Below are positions 32,690 through 43,525 of a stretch of DNA of 64,000 nt, one piece after another. The position numbers were made by a program, and so were the translations under genes. How positions within the stretch are numbered: position 1 is the first letter of the stretch; each line of letters begins with the position of its first letter. The DNA comes from Muscardinus avellanarius (lineage: Eukaryota; Chordata; Mammalia; Rodentia; Gliridae): NCBI GenBank assembly GCA_963383645.1, contig OY726565.1:35445529-35509528 (forward strand). Direction: 5' to 3'. The notes beneath the pieces were generated by a model. That model searched no databases. It saw nothing but the letters and a program-made list of their open reading frames with translations, and was not told the origin of the DNA.

Positions 32690-32805
32690 CTCATGCTTTC
32701 AAGCTCAATTTGCACATTTGTAAAACATGGCTATGTTGTTTTCTACCTAGCAGGGCTTGGTGAGGACCAGGGATAGTATCAATGAAACATATGTTGTTCC
32801 ATTGT
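32690..32805 (+). mobile_element. MIR fragment
   Basis: 'caatttgcacatttgtaaaacatgg' and 'ctacctagcagggcttggtgagga' fit the sense MIR region (cagtttcctcatctgtaaaatggg .. ctacctcatagggttgttgtgagga). Confidence 0.6.
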
Positions 32806-32954
32806 CCTTAAAGAATGTTTGAGGTTGACGTGGATCCCACAGTAGCAATAGCTTTTTATTACTATAGCAAGGGGTGGTGTATCTTGCTGATATGGAGTTC
32901 GTGCTAATTAATATGAGCTCTTTGTGAATCTTAGGATACTACCACTTTTTCCAT

Positions 32955-33150
32955 ACAAATTCCCTAATTATATCTTCAGAACAACCTTGTGAAGTAAATT
33001 CTTTTATTATTGTTTTACAGATGCAGTAAATGAGTCCTAGGGAAGCTCAGAAACTTGACTAAATCCCACAACTTATAGGAGATGGACCTAGAATTTGGAG
33101 GTAGAATTGTCCAGTTTCAGACCCTGCTCTTAACCATTTTACTTTATTAT
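32955..33150 (-). mobile_element. MIR SINE, antisense
   Basis: 'acaaccttgtgaagtaaattc', 'ttgttttacagatgcagtaaatgagtc', 'cagaaacttgactaaatccc' and 'gctcttaaccattttac' cover nearly the whole antisense MIR consensus order. Confidence 0.85.
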
Positions 33151-33194
33151 TACTTAAGTCAATAGCTCTCAACAGCCTCAAATAAATTCAAGAT

Positions 33195-33430
33195 TGATAA
33201 GAGCTACTAGCTATTAAGGACTTAATATATTCCAGATACTGCTCTGCCCATTTTATTTCATCTAATTCTCATCTAAGCCCTATGAGTTAGCTTTCAGTTT
33301 TCCTGTTTTGCAAAAGAGGGTGCTGAATCTTATAGAAGTTAGATTATTTACCAAGGACTTAGGTGCACAACACAAAAGCAAGGATAAAATTCATTTCTGA
33401 CTCCCCAATCCATTTTTTATACTGCAAAAA
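33195..33430 (-). mobile_element. MIR SINE, antisense (second copy)
   Basis: 'attccagatactgctctgccc', 'ctaattctcatctaagccctatgag', 'cctgttttgcaaaagagggtgctgaat' and 'gttagattatttaccaaggac' follow antisense MIR/MIRb. It sits 45 bp after another MIR in the same orientation. Confidence 0.8.
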
Positions 33431-33434
33431 TTAA

Positions 33435-34467
33435 AGCCATTCAAGTCAGCCAGATCACTGGTCTTTTGTAGAAGACCTTTACTGGTCATAATGTTCAAGT
33501 CACAACCATAAAATATGGAAACCTATAGGACCTGCCTTATTACTTTAAAATCACATTTCATATTCATTTGATACACATTCACTGAGCTCCCTTTATATAC
33601 CATGCTCAACACCACACAAAATGGATCAGATAAATCTTGTGATAGAGCCAATTGAGAGGCTGCTTCAGCATCTTATAGAAGTTTTTTCCTTAGTGGGACT
33701 ATATTTTTGTCAGGATTATTTTTTCTTTCAGCACAGCTTAATGATGCCCTTGCAGCTAGAGAAACAGCATGCATCATTATGATTTGTGGTACCTAAATGA
33801 CAGCATGCCTAGTACTGATTTGTTTCCCAGGTAAAGAGTGAGTGTGTTCACAACACTGCAGAGGAAACCAAAATCGCTCTTTCTGGCACAAAAGCTCACA
33901 TCCAGCTCCCTCTTCAGTTTTTGAACACAGTAGCCACTCTGAATTTAATGGAAGCAGAGAATATTTTTGGAATGAAAACAGCATTAATTAAAAGAGTCTA
34001 TTGAGTTCCAGGCCAAATTACAAAGTTACAGCAAAAAAGAATAAGATGCTGTGTTTTTCATAAGATAGGGGTAATCTCCTGGGGGCGTTTATAAATCATT
34101 AGCAGAGCTTGTTCACAGTTTTCAGGACCTTCACAGATAGACTTACTTTTAGAACATAATTATTAACACCATAATAATATGTAAGCAAAAGATTTAGTTT
34201 GATAAATAAACCTATTAAAATAATAAAATTTATACATTCCCCTAATTATGTAAACACTACTGGCTTATGATTGAAAGCCTGAAAAACTTAAAGTATAAAG
34301 AGAAAATGCAAATTTTTCTGTAACCTTTTTTTTCCAGAGATTTTTATTATAATTTATTATATTTTAGGTTAAAATTATAAAGTTAAAATTATAATGAATG
34401 AAATTTATAATAGCTATAATTGTTAATTAACTCTCATTTAAATTTTTATTACAATTTTAAAATTGTA

Positions 34468-34470
<3 letters not shown>
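33435..34470. other. Repeat-free block, possibly constrained
   Basis: No repeats or convincing ORF. 33700-34140 has balanced composition and homeodomain-like 'attaatta' motifs (for example near 33985), so it is a candidate regulatory element. This is an impression only. Confidence 0.35.

Positions 34471-34471
<1 letters not shown>

Positions 34472-34503
<32 letters not shown>
34472..34503. repeat. (TA)n microsatellite
   Basis: About 16 perfect TA units. Confidence 0.97.
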
Positions 34504-34506
<3 letters not shown>

Positions 34507-34554
34507 TTACATAGTTTAGGTATAAGTGACATTAGTGTTTTTAATTTAGATTCT

Positions 34555-34750
34555 TTTTTTTTTTTGGTGGTACTGGGGTTCCTGGAAGCCCTTCTACCTC
34601 CGGGCTATACTCCCAGACCTATTTTTTACATTTTCATTTTGGAAACAGGGTCTCCTAAACCAGCGCGCGCGGCTGGCTTCGAACCTGCGCGATCCTCCTG
34701 TTTCTGCCTCCCAAGCGCGGGGATTACAAGCGTGCGCCACCACGCCCGGC
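34555..34750 (-). mobile_element. B1-dID-like SINE, young subfamily, antisense, CpG-rich
   Basis: T-run, 'ggtggtactggggttcctggaagccc', middle 'ccagcgcgcgcggctggc', head 'gattacaagcgtgcgccaccacgcccggc'. A perfect 14-bp TSD, 'ttaatttagattct', lies at 34541-34554 and 34751-34764. Many undecayed CpGs and a perfect TSD make it one of the youngest SINEs here. Confidence 0.97.
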
Positions 34751-34765
34751 TTAATTTAGATTCTA

Positions 34766-36790
34766 ATTATCACCTTTTTAACAGTCTTTAGAGATATCAT
34801 TTAACTTGCTTGGGCCACGGATGTCCTTTTTTCAGTTGCTTTATTATGAATTATTTTCTCAAAAAATAAACTTTAATATATTTATCTAGGAAACATTTAT
34901 GGTATAGAATCTTTACTTTGATCATTTATAATAAGCAATATAATTGTTTTCTTATTTTTAATATTGTTTCAATCAACTGTTAAACCGGACTCCTTTATGG
35001 GGGAACTAGTCATAGTTCTGACTAACATTACCAGTGTTCACTTCATCATCTCCCCAGGCAGCGGGGACAGTCATTTGCATGTATAAAACACGTGGAATGC
35101 ATGTGTGTATGTGCTTGAAAATTGAATGTGAATGTTAGGGGAAAATAATATTTATGACTTTTCTTATTTCATTAGCATCTTTATGGCATTTAGTATGATA
35201 TTCAGTGTCTGAATCTCCTGTGGGGGGGCGGAAAAACCCAAAGTTTAAAATGTTTTCTTTTTTCTTGTAGTAGTTATATTATGATTCCCCTAAAGGTATA
35301 ATCTTTATAGAATCAATATCTATAGCCACTAGGAAATTTAGGGAGAATCCTTAGGAAATTGTGATGTCTATCACATCTTTATCTTTGGACTACTTTACTG
35401 TTTATCTAGTTTCTTGAAGATGATGATCCATGTAGACGTAGTTTAAAATTTTCAAATATGAGAAGCAAAACAAAGTTTTGAAATATGTAAAGTATTAAAG
35501 AAAATCAGTATGGCATTAATTTACCTAATTTTTATACTTGCCAAAAATACCCAGAGAAACTTGTTTATTGGTTGAGAAATTAAACATATTCATACTTAAT
35601 TCTGCATATTGAATCATACAGGCTTAACTTTGCCTAAGTATGTATTTCTGCTAGAAAAATGCCAATTGGGTTTTATGTAAAGACTAAAGACCCCAGTAAT
35701 AAAGGAGGCCTGTATGGTATTTATGCCATCCACACAGGAAAAGTACAATAAATCCTTTTTAATACATTGACCCAATGTGACAGCTTCTTATTCATTCAAA
35801 TCTCTTTATGATATAATCTCGGCATTTGCAAACACGATCTTATTTTAATACCTATTTTTCCATGTTGCAAAAATATCAGGACAATAGAGAATGTTATTGT
35901 AATAAGCTGAACTCCCCATCAGATTCCCTTTCCCTTTTTTTTCTGAATTAGAAACTATAATTGTATACAACACTCTATAACCCTTGCACATATATTAAAA
36001 ATCCCATTGGTAGTTTTCTTCTTTTACCCTGTGCCCTCCTTTCTGAGTATCTCTGCATTTTAGGTACTTATTCCTTTCCATGGAAGTGCTGAGTCAGTGA
36101 TGTCGAGAATATCATTCACTGCAAGACAACTGTAGGCCAAGGATCAATTCAGATGATTTGGGACTATTTTACCCTATTTCTCATAAATTATATATTTAAT
36201 ATGCTATTTTATTATGAATTTAATATTCTGAAAATATGACTTTAATTCAAATGATTGGAAAGAAAAGATAATAATGTATTTCATATTCTTTAAAATACCC
36301 ATATATGTGGATGGTTATAATCTTTGAAATAGTAACCAGAAAAAAAATAATTCACGTTTGTATGGTATTAAGTAGAGCTTATGTGAAAAAAAATAGAGAC
36401 TAAATTATCTCAAATAAAATGGCTAATACTAAACTGTAAATGTATGTATTTTATTTCTTGGTAGACTTCTGAAATGTTTAAGTCCATAAAGTCACAAAAG
36501 AAGTAAGATCAAGTAAGAATTAAGATTGTTTGCACCTTTCTTCCCAGTCCTTGAGAATTCATTTAGTTAGGCCTTCATTCCCATGGTGATTAGGGTAGGG
36601 GCAATTGTGTCCCCTTAGATTGTTTTCAGTGTCACTTTCATATATGAATACACTACAAATTAAGGGCTTAAAAGTCAATTTCAATAAAATGAGATTGAAA
36701 TAGCAAGGAAATTTGAAAAATGACATTTATAATTTTTCTAGTATGAAAATATTATTTGTTGTTTTTGCTTTTGGTTTGTTTGTGTGTTTG
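34766..36790. other. Repeat-free AT-rich block, 2 kb
   Basis: No recognisable repeat or ORF. Short runs of A, T or G only (for example seven G at 35222-35228). Confidence 0.45.
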
Positions 36791-36795
36791 CTTTG

Positions 36796-36970
36796 TGATA
36801 TTAGGGGTTGAAAACATGGACACTTTACCGCTGGGCTACATCCCAGGTTTTTTCATTTTGTATTTTGAGACAGGATCTCCTTAAGTTGTCAGAATGACTT
36901 CCAACTTGCAATCCTTCTGCCTCAGACTCATGAATCACTGGAGTCACAGGCATGCACCATCCTGCCTGGA
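36796..36970 (-). mobile_element. Old B1-dID-like SINE, antisense
   Basis: 'aggggttgaaaacatggac', 'ccgctgggctacatcccagg', 'ttttgagacaggatctccttaagttg', head 'cactggagtcacaggcatgcacc'. Strongly diverged. Confidence 0.85.
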
Positions 36971-37025
36971 GTTTGAAAGTACCGAGTACATACATTTTTT
37001 ACAAAAAGACAATTGATAAACAGAA

Positions 37026-37094
37026 ATATATATATATATATATATGTATATGTACATATATATACATATATATGTACATATACATATATATGCA
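37026..37094. repeat. TA/TG/CA alternating simple repeat
   Basis: Alternating purine-pyrimidine DNA (TATATG..TACATA) over about 70 bp. The short tyrosine/isoleucine-rich frames on both strands are its translation. Confidence 0.93.
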
Positions 37095-37247
37095 CAAATA
37101 TACAGAGATAAATTTTCATTTTCATTTACTATATAACATGAGATTTAAATATACTTTTCTCTATACAATCATATATAATTATAATTAAATTAAAAATGGC
37201 ACTCTGGAAAAATATTTATAATTTATAAATCAAAAGTTGGCATCTTT

Positions 37248-37398
37248 TCCAGGCGTGGTGGCACACGCTTGTAATCCTCGCACTTGGGAGGTAGAGACAG
37301 TAGGATTGCACAGGTTCGAAGCCAGCCGCGCTGGCTTATGAGACCCTGTTTTCAAGTAAAACTATAAAAAAAAGGTCTGATAGTGTATCCCGGAGGTA
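37248..37398 (+). mobile_element. Tailless, 3'-truncated B1-dID-like SINE
   Basis: A normal young-type head and middle (ccaggcgtggtggcacacgc to 'gagaccctgttttcaag') run into the ID-like tail. It stops abruptly after 'cccggaggta', without the last ~30 bp or any A-tail. An 11-bp direct repeat, 'ttggcatcttt', flanks it at 37237-37247 and 37399-37409, so the truncation occurred at or before insertion. Confidence 0.92.
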
Positions 37399-37439
37399 TT
37401 GGCATCTTTACTTGAGTCAACTTAAATATTTATCCTAGG

Positions 37440-38046
37440 TTTACTGGTATTGGGGAAAGGCTTCAAAATGTATTAATGTTCCGGTACTGGGAAAGGGCTT
37501 CAAAATGTAAAGGACCCTGCACTGAGGATGATTAGCAAGAAAACAGAGTGTGCCCAGTGTCTTTTACATTTTAAAGATAAACTTCCCCAAGCATGTAGGG
37601 GGATGCAATAAGCCTTCAAGAGATCCCAGACACCAATAATCAATTAACACATTTTGGGGTAAAAAAAAAAAGGCTTGGGGTTTGTACCAGAGACCGGGCA
37701 GGTCTACACGAAGGAATCCCCACATCAAAAGACCTGCTCGGAAAAGGGGCAGATCTAGTTGGGTCAGAAGATTACTTGGTAGAGCAAGATGAAAGACTAT
37801 GTATCTATAAAAACTATTCTTTATCTAGAACTCCAGTGACATTTTTCAAGACACTCACTTAACCCCCCCCTTCTTTGGGGTATAGGGCTTTACTATCTGT
37901 TTCTATCTTTCCATCTTTGTGATAGTAAAATCGCTTAAGCTTATAGCAAAAGAGTTCAGGCTATTATTTCTACACATAGCTCAGAACAAGAACCCGCAGC
38001 TACATCTCACTGTAACAGTTCGGGAGCCCAACAGGGCCCTGTAACA
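37440..38046. mobile_element. Possible solo LTR (ERV class II-like), boundaries uncertain
   Basis: About 600 bp unlike its surroundings, with a TATA-like 'ctataaaaac' at about 37807, a pyrimidine-rich region, and an end 'ctgtaacagttcgggagccc..ccctgtaaca' reminiscent of LTR edges. A ~27-bp imperfect tandem duplication (ggtattggggaaaggcttc / ggtactgggaaagggcttc) lies at the left edge (about 37447 and 37483). No flanking TSD or internal retroviral gene was found, and orientation is not settled. Confidence 0.4.
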
Positions 38047-38049
38047 GTC

Positions 38050-38660
38050 TCCCACCATAACATAGGTATCTAATAAGTGCTCCAATTTAGCACATAAAAC
38101 AATAACTCTTGATTTACAAAACACCTTTTCATTCCCTAGACTTTTCCAGTCCCAGCTAATGACATTTTTATCCATACCTGTAACTCAAACCAGAACATTA
38201 AGTCTAACCTTTGATTTCTCTGTTTTTGTCTTTTGCTCACATCGCACACCCAATTTATCTTCAAGTCCCATTAAATGTCCTCCAAAGTGTATCCTGACCA
38301 CCAATTTCTCTCCCTACCCAGTGCTGTCACTGTCAATGTCAACACTCAAGTGACTAGTGGTTTCCCTCCAGCTAATATTGCCTTCACTTGTCCCAGAAAA
38401 TTCATTCTCTATACATCTGGAAAGTTTTTTCTTCATACAAATCATTTCATTTTACTCCACTAATAACAATACTTAATAGGGTACATTTGAAGTCAGAATA
38501 TGGCCTTACAATTTCCCTAAGCATGTTGGGTCATATGGTAAATTTATGTATGTTATCATAAGAAATTAGTAAGCAATTTTTCGATATATAACTGTTATAC
38601 ATTTTAATAAAAATTCTAGTTTCTCTCTATTGTTATCATCCATTTCTATAGTCACAAACA
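38050..38660. other. No gene or clear repeat
   Basis: Single-copy-looking sequence up to the TG repeat. Two overlapping 60-odd-codon frames look like chance. Confidence 0.4.

Positions 38661-38662
<2 letters not shown>

Positions 38663-38700
<38 letters not shown>
38663..38700. repeat. (TG)n microsatellite at a SINE tail
   Basis: Nineteen perfect TG units that end directly in 'gtactgggcatggaaccc', the antisense tail of the next SINE. Confidence 0.98.
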
Positions 38701-38701
<1 letters not shown>

Positions 38702-38897
38702 TACTGGGCATGGAACCCAGGGCTTTCTACCTCCAGGCTATACTCTCAGACCAATTTTATATTTTATTTGGAAACAGGGTTTCACTAAGTTGCTGAGAGC
38801 CTTACTAAGTAACTGAGGCTGGCTTCGAATCTGTGCAATTATCCTGTCTCAGGCTCCCAAGTACTGGGATTACAAGCATGAGTCACCATGCCTGGCT
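38701..38897 (-). mobile_element. Old/intermediate B1-dID-like SINE, antisense
   Basis: 'gtactgggcatggaacccagggc', 'ctccaggctatactctcagacc', 'gaaacagggtttcactaagttgctgagagcc', head 'attacaagcatgagtcaccatgcctggc'. Its A-tail has become the TG run. Confidence 0.94.
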
Positions 38898-39109
38898 CAC
38901 TTAACCATTTTTGACATTAGAATCCAAATATTAATTTCATTCATTTATCTTTTGCTAACCAATGCTATTATACACTATCTATGATGACCTTATTGGCCAT
39001 TTACAGATTTTAGTTAGTGAAGTGCATCTTCAATTATTTTGTCAGTTTTCACTATTTTTTGTCTTTTCTTTGATTTTTATATATATCACTTAATCACAAT
39101 ATAGGAAAG

Positions 39110-39305
39110 AAAAACTTTGTCTTTAATAAAATTAAATCTTCTCTGAAAGAGACTTTTTAGAATATAATGATAAGCCACTAGGAGAAAATATTTGTAAAGC
39201 AGATATCTGATGATTCACTTATGTATAAAATATAAAAACTCAAAACTCAATGATACAAAAACAAATATCACAATTCAAGAGAAACAAAAAGTCTGAATAG
39301 AGACT
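39110..39305 (+). pseudogene. Ancient L1 ORF2 3' fragment
   Basis: 'aagccactaggagaaaatatttgtaaagcagatatctgatg' and 'aaaactcaaaactcaatgata' match the L1M ORF2 C-terminal region. It is interrupted by a younger L1 tail and resumes near 39690. Confidence 0.7.
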
Positions 39306-39680
39306 TCACTAGATTGTGCTAATGAGGTTAGTCAGCCACAAAAAATAAGAAATCGGATGCTTTCCCTAATATGCGAAAGCTAGGGAGAAATGGGTAACAG
39401 GAGGAACTCTATGTGAAGAAGGAGATTCTATAGAGGAACAAATAAAGAAACCTAACTGAGGGAATGATGGGGGGAGAGAAACCCCCTAAAGCACATGATG
39501 TACTTAAACATATCAAAGTCAATCACTAAACCAAGCATGGTAAGGAGGGATGGGGAGGGAATGGTGTGGGGATCGGGTAAGGGCTAATTGGGTGATGTGT
39601 GCATGTATGTCTCCACAAGTCTTTTATCACAATAAGATGTATGACTACAATGCACCAATTAAAAAATAAATTAAAAACTA
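39306..39680 (+). mobile_element. 5'-truncated younger L1 tail nested in ancient L1
   Basis: 'gtcagccacaaaaaataagaaatcgg' (end of ORF2), then 3'UTR 'gtcaatcactaaaccaagcatgg', a G-rich tract, 'gatgtgtgcatgtatgtctcc' and 'tacaatgcaccaattaaaaaataaa'. It is close to the tail of the L1 at 45470-45812. Confidence 0.9.
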
Positions 39681-39689
39681 GATACTAAT

Positions 39690-40175
39690 ATAGTAAAAAT
39701 ATACTCACAGATAATTAATATGCTCAATGTTATTTGTCATAGGAAAATGTGAAATAAGTAACAATAAATTACCACTGCAAACCCAGTAACATATATAAAA
39801 TTTTTGAAAAACTGAGAATGGCAATTGTTGAAATTAGGAAGCGGCAGGAATTGCCATACATTGCTGGTGGGGATTCAAATAGTCATTCTAGTAGATAGTT
39901 TGGCATTACCATATAGTCAAGCATTTGTACTCATTTACTTACCCAAATCCTTTGTAAACTTATGTATACAAAGATGGCTGCAGCCTTATTCTCAGTTCAC
40001 AAAAACTGGAAGTAACCAAGGTATTTTTCAGAGGTGAGTACATAAAACCAGTATAAGTATATCCATGCTTGAAGTATATTTTAGCAATTAAAAGGAATGA
40101 GCAATCAGGTCATAAAAGTCATGGCTACGTGTTTCCAAGTGAATGAAGAAGTCTTCTGAAAAGGCTACTAAATGT
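39690..40175 (+). pseudogene. Ancient L1 3' remnant, continued
   Basis: 'tgctcaatgttatttgtcataggaaaatg', 'cattgctggtggggattcaaatag' and 'agatggctgcagccttattctcagttcac' follow L1M ORF2 end and 3'UTR text, resuming the copy cut at 39305. Confidence 0.65.
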
Positions 40176-40574
40176 TTGACTATGCATAAAATATTGGAAA
40201 AGTTAAAAAATAGAGAGGTTCCTTCTATAGGTTTGGAGAGATACAGAGTTAAGTAGATGAGACACGGAACATTTCAGTGCAGTTAAACACTATTCTGTGT
40301 GCCTAGAAGACAAAGAGCCCTCTAACAAAAAAGTAGACCTTGACATATATATATATAAAAAAATTAAGGGGTCCAGGAATTTCAATACAGAAGGCAGATT
40401 ATAATGAAAAATAACTATATGACAATTATACAAAGCAACTTCATTGAAGAAAAGAAAAAAATTAGATTGAACTTTGTAACTTAAATCAGTGGAAACTTAG
40501 TTTAAGACTAAAGAAAATATTCATAGTACTTCAGTTGATAAAATTGTTTCCTTTAGGAGTACAGATTAACAATA

Positions 40575-40765
40575 CTCAACTACTAAACAATTGATATATA
40601 AAATGATAAGCCACTAGAATAAAGTATTTTCAAAGCAGATAACTGATGACTTACTTGCATATAAATATTCAAAAGTCTTTCAAAATTCAATAAGGAAATA
40701 ACACGAGAGAAAAAATCTGAAGAGACCTCACAGCAAATAAGCATAAGAAAATATTTGAAAACATG
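40575..40765 (+). pseudogene. Ancient L1 ORF2 fragment, second copy of the 39.1-kb segment
   Basis: 'aaatgataagccactagaataaagtattttcaaagcagataactgatgact' closely parallels 39165-39225, including 'gataagccactag' and 'aaagcagata.ctgatga'. Either a local duplication or a second insertion of the same L1 type. Confidence 0.6.
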
Positions 40766-40768
40766 GAA

Positions 40769-40771
<3 letters not shown>

Positions 40772-40810
<39 letters not shown>
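40772..40810. repeat. (TG)n microsatellite
   Basis: About 19 TG units. No SINE tail abuts this one. Confidence 0.97.
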
Positions 40811-40811
<1 letters not shown>

Positions 40812-41485
40812 TAAATTAACCAATTAAAGAATAGTGGGTGTGGAGAGCCTAGTCTAATTTCCAGTGTCAGAGTGGAAAGCTACAGACAATCCCAGAGCAG
40901 TGACTAGGTGATCCACATATTAATGGACTGCACTGGAGATATTAGTATAAACTCAAATATATCTTAACCTATACAGATTGAGAGATATAAAAATGTCTAT
41001 AGATGTGTGCTTTACATAGGTTAGTATAAACATACAAATGTTCTTGTTCTTCCAGCTAAAAAGACCCTGAAGTGATGATCCAATGATATCCTAGTAGCAA
41101 CAAGCATGCCCAACTCTTGGTTTTAATACTATTATTTGGTAAGTGTTATTAGGGCCAACTAAAGGATTTTGCAGAGAGTATATAAGTTGAAGCATCTTAT
41201 AGTGCTAGGAAGTAAGGATAGGTTTAAAAATATGTATCCCATTATGATGGGAGTATATGAAAGAGAAGAAGCCATTTGAAAGAGCTCCAAATAGCTCATA
41301 CTTGAAAAATTTGACCAGCTAAATGAATAGCACAGAATTGTATTATAACTCAAAATTATAAAATAAGTGTCCTCAAGTCCATACTTAAAAAATTAATAAA
41401 TAAGAATAGACAAATTTCCAGAGCAAATAAATATCTTATATAGATACTTTACCTTTATAGAGCTAAAGTATGATTTCCCTACTCA
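40811..41485. other. No gene or clear repeat
   Basis: AT-rich sequence between two microsatellites. Nothing recognised. Confidence 0.4.

Positions 41486-41527
<42 letters not shown>
41486..41527. repeat. (CA)n microsatellite
   Basis: About 20 perfect CA units. Confidence 0.98.
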
Positions 41528-41528
<1 letters not shown>

Positions 41529-41544
41529 CAAAGAACTCAAGGTA

Positions 41545-41845
41545 GTTCCCATGGGGGTCTGGTAACAATCCTCATGAGAGGATTGTTATAAAAGAGCAGG
41601 AATGGCCCTCCCCTCTCTCTGGTTTCCTCTGTGATTTCTACCACTGGAATGCACTCCTGCTGTCATGCTGTGATGCCATGTACAAGACATGAGGAGGCCA
41701 AGGGGCCAAACAGATTGGGCCACATGACCTTAGGCTCTCAGCTTCCAAAACTGTCTCCTAAATAAACCTGTTTCCTTTTTTTAACCTCTTTCTAGCCTCA
41801 GATATTTCATTATGCAAAGGGAAGATACACAAATACAGTTTTTAT
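41545..41845 (+). mobile_element. MaLR-type LTR fragment (3' part)
   Basis: 'tgctgtcatgctgtgatgccatg', 'ctcagcttccaaaactgtctcctaaataaacctg' and 'tagcctcagatatttcattatg' follow the 3' half of MST/MLT1-type LTRs, including the 'aataaa' polyadenylation signal. The 5' half is missing. Confidence 0.7.
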
Positions 41846-41948
41846 AAGTGAAAGGAGCCAGAAGATAAGGAAACACTTCAGACTTGAATTTTCAGTGCCA
41901 TTTTGACTGGAAGTTGTGTCAATTTATTTTACAAGGTCTGCTTATAAT

Positions 41949-42144
41949 TTTTTTTATGTTACTGGAAATGGAATGAAGGAGGCTTCTATCTCAAGGCAAC
42001 ATTACTATTTTATTTTTTATTTGGAAACAGGGTATCCCTATGTTGCTGATAACCTAATTAAGTTGCTGAGGCTAAGCTTCTAATATGAGATCTTTCTGTC
42101 TCCGCCAAGTACTGGGATTTTAAGCATATGCTACCATGCCTGGC
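41949..42144 (-). mobile_element. Old B1-dID-like SINE, antisense
   Basis: 'tgttactggaaatggaatg', 'tttggaaacagggtatccctatgttgctgataacc', head 'ctgggattttaagcatatgctaccatgcctggc'. Confidence 0.88.
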
Positions 42145-42175
42145 TTGCTTAAAAATCTTTAAAACACAGTTCTTA

Positions 42176-42425
42176 CCAGGTGTGGTGGTGCACGTTTGTA
42201 ATCCCCGCTCTTGGGAGGCTGAGACAGGAGGATCACGCAGGTTTGAAGCCAACCTCAGATACTTAGTGAGGCTCTCAGCAACTTAGTGAGACCCTGTTTC
42301 CAAATAAAATATAAAATAGGGCTGGGAGTATAGCCCGGAGGTAGAAAGCCTGTGGGTTCCACCACCAATACCACAAAAATAAACAAACAAACAAACAAAT
42401 AAATAAATAAAATAAAATAAATAAA
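42176..42425 (+). mobile_element. Intermediate B1-dID-like SINE with (AAAC/AAAT)n tail
   Basis: It has the older long middle (gatacttagtgaggctctcagcaac) but a young-type tail 'tatagcccggaggtagaaagcc', so it links the two subfamilies. TSD core 'acagttct' at 42166-42173 and 42426-42433. Confidence 0.93.
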
Positions 42426-42434
42426 ACAGTTCTC

Positions 42435-43511
42435 TATTCCATTCTACTGAAAATAGTTTCCAACAACTTAGAGTTTCATATTAGGCATATCATTTGAACA
42501 CAAACTTCTATTTTTAGCTAATTCGCTTTATCTAAATCTGGGAGGAAACTGTCTGCTTTGTAACACTGAGGAGTTATTAATCTGTCTACACATCATAGGT
42601 TTTGGTAGAAAATAGCTGATGACTTATTTGCTTCATCTTTCCTGAGAAAAAACATATTTTTTATGATTAGGCTTTTTCTTTTGTGATCTTGCTTTTGATC
42701 CTTTTTTGTCTGGTTACTTACTTGTGGAAAATGACCCTCTCTGAAAGCCTGGTAATAATAATTTATATAAGTCATGGTGCTATATAAAATAAAGATAATA
42801 GAAAGAGTAGTTTATATGGATATAATATATCTTTCAAATAATAGAAGGAAATTCATACATGCCATTTAATCTTGGGTCTGAAATCCTCTCCAATTTAATA
42901 AGATGTCAAGAGAGCTATTAATAACAGAGTGAACACCACAGTGAAGTGTGGGTGCTGGTTTCTTAAACTAAGAGGAAAATAACAGCTTTTAATTTGACTG
43001 GATGCTACATTGCCAGAATTACCAGAAAAAAAAAAAATCATATTCCTTAGCAGCAAAATACTTCCTGTTTGTACCAATAATAAATAATAAAATATAATAT
43101 TTTCCTTCTTCTCTTCATTAACTATTAAAAATTGCAGGTAGACATTCAGGCTACATGTGTTTATTGGTGTAAATGAGGTGCACAGATGTTCACTAGGCAT
43201 GTAGATAAGTTTTACTACTGCACAGATCTCTAGTGGTTGGTGGAAATCAGATTGAAGACTTTATCACACAGAAAGATTTTTGATTCTCCACTTCCTTGAA
43301 CAGCTTAGAAGTGACTTAGACTTCTATGTGGACATAAAATTGTACAGAATAAGGCACCATTTGCATTGAGTAAAGGTCATGTGCAGTTTTACTTGAAATC
43401 ATAAAAACATTCTGGGCCCCAAAGCATCTTAACTAGAAAGATGCTCACTTAAATGAGGTGTTTGAATTACTAAATGACCTATGTGATGTGTGTACGGGCT
43501 GCACAATATTA
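42435..43511. other. No gene or clear repeat
   Basis: 1.1 kb of AT-rich DNA. A 101-codon minus-strand frame at 42895-43200 has no recognisable features. Confidence 0.4.
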
Positions 43512-43525
43512 AAAATAAAATTCCA

